This document shows positions 1 to 4,667 of a stretch of DNA of 6,804 bases, in pieces. Numbering within the stretch: the first letter of the stretch is position 1; each line of letters begins with the position of its first letter. Position numbers and translations under genes: made by a program. The notes under the pieces were generated by a model that did not search any database, was not told the origin of the DNA, and saw nothing but the letters and a program-made list of their open reading frames with translations. Source of the stretch: Myxococcales bacterium (GTDB lineage: Bacteria; Myxococcota; Myxococcia; Myxococcales; Anaeromyxobacteraceae); NCBI GenBank assembly GCA_021779335.1, contig JAJYAW010000157.1, positions 1-6,804 on the forward strand. Direction: 5' to 3'.

Positions 1-123
1 GAGAGCCTGTGGCAGATTGCTCATCGCTACTCGGTCAATGTGGCCGAGCTGCAACGCTGGAACCATCTGCACGGACACGTGCTGCGGCCGGGCACGGTGC
101 TGCGAGTGAGCGACGCGGAGTGA
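1..123 (+). CDS. C-terminal end of a LysM-domain protein, possibly MltD-like lytic transglycosylase (5'-truncated by window edge)
   Basis: The frame is open from base 1 and stops at TGA 121-123, giving 40 residues. The visible part is most of one LysM peptidoglycan-binding repeat: SLWQIAHRYSVNVAELQRWN followed by LRPGTVLRV, which matches the family pattern (D/E)(T/S)LW.IA..Y.V....L..WN....L.PG..L.V. LysM modules bind N-acetylglucosamine-containing glycans in the cell wall. A LysM repeat ending a few residues before the stop is typical of MltD-type membrane-bound lytic transglycosylases, but the catalytic domain is outside the window, so that identity is inference. Codon use differs from the rest of the window: 8 of 40 codons end in A or T (ATT, GCT, CAT, CAA, CGA and others), against 1 of the first 40 codons of the radical SAM gene. 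The gene converges on, and its last ~97 bases overlap antisense with, the end of the minus-strand anti-sigma frame. Confidence 0.8.
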   Translation, partial: ESLWQIAHRYSVNVAELQRWNHLHGHVLRPGTVLRVSDAE

Positions 124-374
124 CCTCTGCGCGCAGCCAGCCCGCCGCCATGAGCGGTGCTGCGGGCGGTGATCGGAAACTGATCCGCCGCATGAAAAAG
201 GAACGGCAGCCGGGCCGTTCCTCTGGGTAGCTGGCGGCAGCGATCGCAGGCGCCCAGGTGGGCCCGGGCCTCGGCCTGCTCGCGGGCGTCGAACTCGCCG
301 TCGAGGTACGCCTCCAGCGACCGCTCCAGCTCGGAGCACTCCATGGGCGCCTGCATCGACTCGAGGGAGGTCAT
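27..374 (-). CDS. ZAS-type zinc-binding anti-sigma factor (RsrA-like), apparently truncated and fused to foreign 3' sequence
   Basis: The ATG at 374-372 overlaps the sigma factor stop by four bases (ATGA), and AAGGGGG sits about four bases upstream as a Shine-Dalgarno, so translation is probably coupled. The frame encodes 115 residues. Residues 13-46 carry the zinc anti-sigma signature C13-x25-H39-x3-C43-x2-C46 (zf-HC2/ZAS), preceded by the usual LEAYLDGEFD helix. In the RsrA family this domain holds the sigma factor inactive and releases it when cysteines oxidise. After Q48 the protein stops looking like the family: 18 of the 67 remaining codons end in A or T, against 1 of the first 48. The frame then crosses an intrinsic terminator and ends antisense within the LysM gene. 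The helix that normally follows the zinc motif and helps wrap the sigma factor is not recognisable. A deletion or rearrangement near base 230, or an assembly join, is likely. The N-terminal call is firm; whether the product works is unknown. Confidence 0.7.
   Translation of the reverse strand: MTSLESMQAPMECSELERSLEAYLDGEFDAREQAEARAHLGACDRCRQLPRGTARLPFLFHAADQFPITARSTAHGGGLAARRGHSASLTRSTVPGRSTCPCRWFQRCSSATLTE
195..221 (-). terminator. Intrinsic terminator facing the sigma/anti-sigma transcript
   Basis: Read on the minus strand this is a perfect 8-bp stem, GGAACGGC (221-214) pairing with GCCGTTCC (207-200), with a 6-nt loop, followed at once by a run of five T (199-195). It is the clearest factor-independent terminator in the window. 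On the plus strand the hairpin is followed by TCTGGG, so it should work mainly on minus-strand transcripts. It lies inside the open anti-sigma frame, only a few codons after the zinc motif, and no stop codon occurs in any minus-strand frame between the zinc motif and the T-run. Confidence 0.75.
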
Positions 375-1012
375 TCGGCCCCCTTGGCGCGGCGCCGCCG
401 GTGCTCGGAGAGGTCCTCCACGGTGGCGTCCTCGGCGGCGAAGCCGGAGTCGACCGCGTACCGGGCCAGCGCCTTCTGGAGGAGGCGCCGCCCGCGGTAG
501 AGGCGGCTCATCACCGTGCCCACCGGCACGTCGAGGATGTCGGCGATCTCCCGGTACGAGAACTCCTGCAGGTCGGCCAGGATGACCACCATGCGGAAGT
601 CGAGGGGCAGGGCGTCCACCGCCCGGAGCACGTCGTCGGAGAGGATCCGGTCGAAGAACCACTTCTCCGGATCGTTCGACTGCTCGGCGGTGTCGCGGGA
701 GGCGGCGTGGGCCTGCACCGTCTCCTGCTCCGGGCCGTCGACGATGGAGCGCTCCTTGCTGGTGCGCCGGTACTTGTTGATGAAGGTGTTGGTGAGGATC
801 TTGAAGAGCCAGGCCTTGATGTTGGTGCCGCGCTCGAACCGGTCGAAGAAGCGGTAGGCGCGCAGCAGCCCGTCCTGCACCAGGTCCTCGGCGTCCCGCT
901 CGTTGCGGGTCAGGCGGAGCGCCGCGGCGTAGAGGGCGTCGAGGTGGCGCAGCGCCAGCGCCTCGAACTCGTCGCGGGTCACGTCGCGCTGGTGGTCCAG
1001 GAAGATGCCCAT
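371..1012 (-). CDS. ECF RNA polymerase sigma factor, SigR/RpoE-like
   Basis: This is a 213-residue extracytoplasmic-function sigma factor. Region 2 spans about residues 15-84, with DAEDLVQ (40-46) for core binding and NIKAWLF (64-70) in the -10 recognition part. Region 4 spans about 126-182, with the helix-turn-helix YREIADILDVPVGTVMSRLY (153-172). The combination FERGTNIKAWLF, DFRMVVILADLQEFSYREIAD and VGTVMSRLYRGRR resembles actinobacterial SigR (thiol-oxidative stress) more than other ECF groups. The next gene is a ZAS anti-sigma factor, its usual partner. An in-frame TGA at 1042-1040 rules out a longer form, and no other start codon lies between it and ATG 1012. No Shine-Dalgarno is visible before ATG 1012. 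GTG at 982 (V11) would be an alternative start but also lacks one. A SigR-type promoter directly upstream suggests autoregulation. Confidence 0.9.
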   Translation of the reverse strand: MGIFLDHQRDVTRDEFEALALRHLDALYAAALRLTRNERDAEDLVQDGLLRAYRFFDRFERGTNIKAWLFKILTNTFINKYRRTSKERSIVDGPEQETVQAHAASRDTAEQSNDPEKWFFDRILSDDVLRAVDALPLDFRMVVILADLQEFSYREIADILDVPVGTVMSRLYRGRRLLQKALARYAVDSGFAAEDATVEDLSEHRRRRAKGAE

Positions 1013-1024
1013 TCTGAGAGGTGG

Positions 1025-1051
1025 AACCCGGGAACCCCTTCAATGATTCCC
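1025..1051 (-). promoter_or_regulatory. SigR-type ECF promoter for the sigma/anti-sigma genes
   Basis: On the minus strand GGGAAT (1051-1046) is followed after exactly 18 bases by GTT (1027-1025). This equals the consensus described for Streptomyces SigR-dependent promoters, GGGAAT-N18-GTT. It lies 13-39 bases upstream of the start codon of a SigR-like sigma gene, the expected place for an autoregulated promoter. Transcription would start near 1018-1020, leaving a leader of only about 6-8 nt. The match is seen directly; activity is inferred. Confidence 0.6.
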
Positions 1052-1053
1052 GG
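1028..1053. repeat. Inverted repeat overlapping the ECF promoter
   Basis: CCGGGAA (1028-1034) and TTCCCGG (1047-1053) form a perfect 7-bp inverted repeat around a 12-bp spacer. The right arm contains most of the -35 element of the minus-strand promoter. In addition GGAACCC occurs twice on the plus strand, at 1023-1029 and 1031-1037, with an 8-bp period. These could be an operator or simply the result of -35-like motifs on both strands. Confidence 0.35.
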
Positions 1054-1059
1054 CGGATG

Positions 1060-1153
1060 CCGGCGCGGCGCCGGGACCTCGCCGGGCAAAGCGCAAGGAT
1101 CCTAGCCGCTTCCGGCTCCGGCCGCACGGGTCCAGCCGACCCGGCGCGGCGCC
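1060..1153. repeat. Pair of 13-bp direct repeats between the divergent sigma and radical SAM genes
   Basis: CCGGCGCGGCGCC occurs at 1060-1072 and again at 1141-1153. Each copy is followed by a near match (GGGACC and CCGACC). The copies are 81 bp apart in the 185-bp divergent intergenic region. The motif is pure G and C in a very GC-rich genome, so a chance origin is possible. I see no convincing housekeeping promoter for the plus-strand operon here. Confidence 0.3.
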
Positions 1154-1197
1154 CCGACCGTCCCGGGGCCGGGGGCGCCGGCGAAAGCCCCTGTGAT

Positions 1198-2514
1198 ATG
1201 TCTCGGCCGGGCATGCTCCACCTCCTCTTCGCCGACGACCGCGGCGTGGTCTACGACCACCCGACGCTGGCCGCCGCCGTGCGGAGCGGCGACGCCCTCC
1301 TGGCCCCGCCGGAGCGGCCGGTGGCGCTGCCGGAGGGCGGCACGCTGGCCATGCTGCCCGGCCGACGGCCGGTCGGGATCGACCCCGCCACCGGCGCGCT
1401 CACCGTGCTGCACGAGGTCCGGGTGGGGCGCCGGCGCCTCGTGCCGCACGCCGTCGGCGCCACCCTGCCGCCCGGGTTCACCCGCACCTTCCTCCCGGCG
1501 GCGGCGCGGGCCTCGCTCGCGGTCACCGGCTCGACGCCCATCCTCCCCCAGTGGGCCTACACGGCCGCCGGGCTGGGCCCGGACGGCTTCGCGGTCTTCG
1601 CCCTGCGCACCGACCGGCGGCGCCACTGGAGCCCGGCCGCCCACTCCACGGCGGAGCTCCCCGGCCTGGTCCAGGCCCGGCTCGACGCCACGCCCAACCC
1701 CATCTACCGGCAGCTCTCCCGCTGCGCGCTCGAGTGGCGCTGCTTCACGGCGCAGAACACCTTCTACGGCCGTGACGAGGGGGCCATCCCGTCCTCCTCG
1801 GCCTGCAACGCCGCCTGCCTCGGCTGCCTCTCCGAGCAGCAGGAGGGGATGCCCCCATCCTCGCACGAGCGGATCCGCCGCCCCCCCAGCGCCGAGGAGA
1901 TGGCCGAGGTGGCCCTGCACCACCTCACCACGGCGCGCGGCAAGGTGATGGTGAGCTTCGGGCAGGGGTGCGAGGGGGAGCCGCTGCTGCGCTGGAAGGA
2001 GATCGCCCGCGCCATCCGCCTGGTCCGCGCGCGCACCTCGCGCGGCTCCATCCACGTCAACACCAACGGCTCGCTCCCCGGGGCGCTCGGCGCCCTCTGC
2101 GAGGCCGGGCTCGACTCGGTGCGCGTCTCGCTCAACAGCGCCGCGCCGGACCTGTACCGGGCCTACTACCGGCCCGTCCGCTACGGCCTCCCCGACGTGG
2201 TCCGCGCGCTGAAGGCGGCCAAGCGGGGCGGCGCCTACGTGGCGCTCAACCTGCTCACCTTCCCAGGGGTGACCGACCGGTCCGGCGAGGTGAGGGCGCT
2301 GTGCCGGCTGGTGCGGGAGGCGCGGGTGGACCAGGTGCAGACCCGGCCGCTCGCCATCGATCCGGACGTCTACCTCGCCGTGGCCCGTCGGCGCGGCGCC
2401 GGCGGTCCACCCATCGGCATCCGCGGCCTGGTGGCCGCGCTCCGCCAGGCTCGCCCGGGCCTGGTGGTCGGCAACTTCTCTCGGGCGCGGCCCGAGCGGG
2501 CCCGGGGAGCGTAG
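1198..2514 (+). CDS. Radical SAM protein with large N-terminal domain, substrate unknown
   Basis: This is a 438-residue protein. Residues 203-210 (CNAACLGC, C203/C207/C210) are the CX3CX2C motif that binds the radical SAM 4Fe-4S cluster. SFGQGCEGEP (253-262) occupies the GGE-like SAM-contacting position, HVNTNGS (286-292) fits the third strand, and VRVSLNSA (308-315) the fourth. About 175 residues precede the core and match no domain I recognise. C176 and C182 lie just before the cluster motif, and C258, C301 and C369 are further cysteines. There is no obvious C-terminal SPASM-type cysteine cluster, so a second cluster is not evident. It is probably cytoplasmic. The substrate is unknown. The stop abuts the start of an RlmI-type rRNA methyltransferase, which hints at RNA or translation-related chemistry, but this is inference. 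ATG 1198 lacks a good Shine-Dalgarno. ATG 1213 (giving MLHLLFADDRG) is a reasonable alternative. The frame is open further upstream to 1021, but that stretch is intergenic in character. Confidence 0.85.
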   Translation: MSRPGMLHLLFADDRGVVYDHPTLAAAVRSGDALLAPPERPVALPEGGTLAMLPGRRPVGIDPATGALTVLHEVRVGRRRLVPHAVGATLPPGFTRTFLPAAARASLAVTGSTPILPQWAYTAAGLGPDGFAVFALRTDRRRHWSPAAHSTAELPGLVQARLDATPNPIYRQLSRCALEWRCFTAQNTFYGRDEGAIPSSSACNAACLGCLSEQQEGMPPSSHERIRRPPSAEEMAEVALHHLTTARGKVMVSFGQGCEGEPLLRWKEIARAIRLVRARTSRGSIHVNTNGSLPGALGALCEAGLDSVRVSLNSAAPDLYRAYYRPVRYGLPDVVRALKAAKRGGAYVALNLLTFPGVTDRSGEVRALCRLVREARVDQVQTRPLAIDPDVYLAVARRRGAGGPPIGIRGLVAALRQARPGLVVGNFSRARPERARGA

Positions 2515-3714
2515 ATGCGTTCGGAGCACCGGCTCGAGCTGCAGAAGGACCTGGCGCGCCACCTGCGGGCCGGCCACCCGTGGGTCTTCAAGAAGGCGCT
2601 GGCGCGCCCGCCCCGGGGGCTGCCGGCCGGCACCATCGTGGACGTGGTGGAGGGGGACCGCTTCGTGGCGCGCGGCTACCTGGACCCGCACTCCGCCATC
2701 GTGGTCCGCATCCTGACGCGCGAGGAGGGCGAGGAGATCGACGCCGCCTTCTGGCGCCGGCGGGTGGCGCGGGCGCTGGCGCTGCGGCGCGAGCTGGTCT
2801 CCGGGACCAGCGCCTACCGGCTCCTCCACGGCGAGTCGGACGGGCTGCCGGGGGTGGTGGCGGACCGGTACGAGCGCTTCGCCGTCATCAAGCTCTACTC
2901 GGCCGGCCTGACGCCGCACCGCGCCGACATCGTGGAGGCGCTCCGGGCGGAGTGCGGCGACCTCGCCGGCGTCTACGGCCGCGACGAGATCCCGCGCGAC
3001 GACGACGACGAGGGCGGGGCGCCGGAGGGGAAGGTGCTGTGGGGCGCCGAGCCGCCGGAGCTCCTGGCCATCGACGAGCACGGCGTGAAGATCCTGGTCG
3101 ACGTGCGGCGCGGGCAGAAGACGGGCCTGTTCCTGGACCAGCGGGAGAACCGGCGCCTGGTCCGCGAGCTGGCGCGGGGCCGCCCGGAGGCGCTCAACCT
3201 CTTCAGCTACACGGGCGGGTTCTCGGTGGCGGCCGCGCTGGGCGGCGCGCGCCACGTCGTCTCCAACGACCTCGACCAGGACGCGCTGCAGCTGGCCCGC
3301 GAGACCTTCAAGGCCAACGGCCTGGATCCGGCCGACCACGCCTTCGCCAAGGGCGACGCCTTCGACCTGCTGGCCAGCTACAAGCGGCAGGGGCGCCGCT
3401 TCGACCTCGTGGTGTGCGACCCCCCCGCCTTCGCCAAGTCGCAGAAGGCGGTGGAGGGGGCGCTGGCCGGCTACGCCTCGCTCAACCGGGCGGCGCTGCA
3501 GGTGCTGGCCCCGGGCGGGCTGCTGGTCACCTGCTCCTGCAGCGCCCGCGTCTCGGCCGAGCAGTTCACCGAGGCGGTCAAGGAGGCGGCCTTCAAGTCG
3601 CGCGTCGAGCTGGCCCTGGTGGGCGAGACGCGCCAGCCGGCCGACCACCCGATCTCCCTCCAGTTCAGGGAGGGGCGCTACCTCAAGGCGCTCGTGCTGC
3701 GCCGCCTCTCCTGA
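2515..3714 (+). CDS. rlmI: Class I SAM-dependent rRNA methyltransferase, RlmI family (23S rRNA cytosine-5)
   Basis: This is a 399-residue protein, the usual length for RlmI, which methylates C1962 of 23S rRNA at carbon 5 using SAM. Residues about 2-75 form a PUA RNA-binding domain (HPWVFKKAL, GTIVDVVEGDRFVARGYLDP). A linker with HGESDGLPGVVADRY follows. The Rossmann methyltransferase domain has GQKTGLFLDQREN (200-212), the SAM-binding LFSYTGGFSVAA (229-240), SNDLDQDAL, the CDPPAFAKS active-site motif (301-309), and CSCS with C340 and C342, one of which is probably a catalytic cysteine. An acidic stretch, D162-E166, interrupts the linker. The ATG follows the radical SAM stop with no gap (TAGATG), with GGGGAG six bases upstream as Shine-Dalgarno, so the genes are co-transcribed and likely translationally coupled. 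The family is certain. The exact target base is inferred from the family. Confidence 0.93.
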   Translation: MRSEHRLELQKDLARHLRAGHPWVFKKALARPPRGLPAGTIVDVVEGDRFVARGYLDPHSAIVVRILTREEGEEIDAAFWRRRVARALALRRELVSGTSAYRLLHGESDGLPGVVADRYERFAVIKLYSAGLTPHRADIVEALRAECGDLAGVYGRDEIPRDDDDEGGAPEGKVLWGAEPPELLAIDEHGVKILVDVRRGQKTGLFLDQRENRRLVRELARGRPEALNLFSYTGGFSVAAALGGARHVVSNDLDQDALQLARETFKANGLDPADHAFAKGDAFDLLASYKRQGRRFDLVVCDPPAFAKSQKAVEGALAGYASLNRAALQVLAPGGLLVTCSCSARVSAEQFTEAVKEAAFKSRVELALVGETRQPADHPISLQFREGRYLKALVLRRLS

Positions 3715-3715
3715 C

Positions 3716-4321
3716 GTGGTCCTCCCCGGCCAGTACCTGGAGCGGCCGGCGCTCGTCCCCTGCGGGGACCTCGTGCTGGAGGGGCTGTCGCACCGCGGCG
3801 CGCGCCGCCCGGCGCTCCTCGTCTGCCCGCCCACCGGCCCGGGCGGCGGCATGGACGCGCCGCTGGTGGCCGAGCTGGCGTGGGCCTCGGCGCGCGCCGG
3901 CCACGCCTCGCTCCGCTTCCAGCACCGCGGGGTGGGCGGGTCGCAGGGCGCCCCGGACCCGGCGCTCGAGGTCGAGGACGGTCTGGCCGCCTTCGACCAC
4001 CTGGCCGCCGGCGGCGCCGGCCGGATCGCCGTGGTCGGGGTGGGCGGCGGCTGCCACACGGCGGTGGGCGTGGCGCGCCGGAGGGGCGGATCGGCCCTGG
4101 TGCTCCTGGCCGCGGCGGGCTGGCCCGACCTGGCGGGGCTGGTGCTGCCGGTGCTCCTCGTGCTCCCCGAGCACGGTGGCCCGCCGGCGCCGACCGAGGC
4201 GACCGGGCCGCTGCCCCGCGGCGCGCACTTCGAGGTGGTGGCGGGCGCCGACCGGACCTTCCGGGCCGGGCTGCCCCAGGCGGCCCGAGTCGTCGTGACC
4301 TGGCTGGCCTCGCTGCGCTGA
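3716..4321 (+). CDS. Alpha/beta-hydrolase-fold protein lacking the catalytic serine (probable pseudoenzyme)
   Basis: The GTG at 3716 lies one base after the RlmI stop, with no Shine-Dalgarno of its own, so translation is probably coupled. The 201 residues follow the small COG2945-like alpha/beta hydrolase layout: strand PALLVCPPTGPGGGMDAPLV (32-51) at the oxyanion-hole loop, then ARAGHASLRFQHRGVGGSQG, then DGLAAFDHLA and the nucleophile-elbow strand RIAVVGVGGGCHTA (103-116). Family members have G-x-S-x-G at the elbow. Here it reads G108-V-G110-G-G112, so the nucleophile serine is replaced by glycine. The usual HPHP-type loop is CPPT, and the C-terminal GADH is GADR (177-180), so the histidine also appears lost. 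No catalytic acid is recognisable before it. Low sequence complexity in the last third limits the alignment. The protein may bind a ligand or partner, or may be decaying, though the frame is intact with normal codon use. Confidence 0.75.
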   Translation: MVLPGQYLERPALVPCGDLVLEGLSHRGARRPALLVCPPTGPGGGMDAPLVAELAWASARAGHASLRFQHRGVGGSQGAPDPALEVEDGLAAFDHLAAGGAGRIAVVGVGGGCHTAVGVARRRGGSALVLLAAAGWPDLAGLVLPVLLVLPEHGGPPAPTEATGPLPRGAHFEVVAGADRTFRAGLPQAARVVVTWLASLR

Positions 4322-4333
4322 CCCAGGGTCGCG

Positions 4334-4354
4334 GCCGCGGGTCCTCCCCGCGGC
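4334..4354 (+). terminator. GC-rich hairpin after the three-gene operon, possible terminator
   Basis: GCCGCGGG (4334-4341) pairs perfectly with CCCGCGGC (4347-4354) around the 5-nt loop TCCTC, starting 13 bases after the hydrolase stop. No T-run follows (GCCCCTCG), so this would be a weak or Rho-assisted terminator. The position supports the end of the operon here. Confidence 0.4.
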
Positions 4355-4463
4355 GCCCCTCGTCTCGCGGGTGGGTGGAGCGGGGCGCTGCGGCGCCGGT
4401 GCCCTCACGTCCACCTGCACGGGGGCCGCCGGCCTGAGCGGGTTCGGTGGACCCCGGGTGGCT

Positions 4464-4574
4464 CGGCCGATCCGGCCGGGCGTCCGTTCACGCTCCGTCC
4501 GGCGCGCAGGAAACACCAAGCAGGAGCGCGTTTCGCGCGCCGTGCCCTCACCCACCCACACGGCCGATCCGGCC
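4464..4574. repeat. 14-bp direct repeat pair upstream of the lipoprotein gene
   Basis: CGGCCGATCCGGCC occurs at 4464-4477 and 4561-4574, with starts 97 bp apart. The core GGCCGATCCGGCC is itself an imperfect palindrome, a common shape for a dimeric regulator site. The second copy ends exactly where the sigma-54-like -24 element begins. Binding is inference only. Confidence 0.4.
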
Positions 4575-4590
4575 TGGCACGCCGCGCGCA
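4575..4590 (+). promoter_or_regulatory. Possible sigma-54 promoter for the lipoprotein gene
   Basis: TGGCACG (4575-4581), four bases, then GCGCA (4586-4590) compares with the sigma-54 consensus TGGCACG-N4-TTGCA. The -24 half is perfect, the -12 half matches at three of five positions, and the invariant GG and GC are ten bases apart as required. Transcription would start near 4601, giving a leader of about 67 nt. Myxobacteria use sigma-54 heavily, but GC-rich DNA yields chance matches. Confidence 0.33.
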
Positions 4591-4667
4591 AATGCTCGCT
4601 GACGTGGGCGCGCCGTCGGGGCCGCCCCGGGCACGAAGCGGGACACAGCAAGGTGGGGGGACGCATC

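Larger units (their letters stand above)
4322..4667. other. 346-bp intergenic region upstream of the Big-2 lipoprotein gene
   Basis: I see no gene here on either strand. It holds a GC-rich hairpin right after the hydrolase stop, two copies of GTGCCCTCAC (4399-4408 and 4542-4551), two copies of a 14-bp repeat, a short GCGCG-TTT-CGCGC inverted repeat (4526-4538), a possible sigma-54 promoter, and a strong ribosome binding site, AAGGTGGGGGG (4650-4660), eight to nine bases before the lipoprotein ATG. The frame in line with the lipoprotein is open back to 4371, but the residues are arginine- and proline-rich and show no signal peptide, so the start is placed at 4668. Confidence 0.6.

Noticed and set aside
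193..230. Tiny plus-strand frame starting MKKERQ and ending at TAG 228-230
   Set aside because: Only 12 residues, no ribosome binding site, and it consists mostly of the terminator hairpin.
401..1105. A 234-codon plus-strand frame opposite the sigma factor
   Set aside because: The sigma factor on the minus strand has complete region 2 and region 4. The plus frame is its antisense shadow.
1021..1197. N-terminal extension of the radical SAM protein starting at GTG 1021
   Set aside because: The extra 59 residues are Arg/Gly/Pro-rich, and the extension would cover the sigma promoter and the 13-bp repeats. The family-like sequence begins at about 1198-1213.
1102..4059. A 985-codon open frame on the minus strand opposite the radical SAM, RlmI and hydrolase genes
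   Set aside because: Composition is dominated by R, G, A, P and H with no domain. It is the expected by-product of extreme GC3 bias on the opposite strand, which carries three clear protein families.
1968..4298. A 776-codon plus-strand frame overlapping three genes
   Set aside because: It is low-complexity Arg/Gly/Pro/Ala sequence in a shifted frame of well-supported genes, with no motif of its own.
4371..4667. Upstream extension of the Big-2 lipoprotein frame
   Set aside because: It would bury the lipoprotein signal peptide about 100 residues inside the protein. ATG 4668 has a strong Shine-Dalgarno and leads straight into a lipobox.
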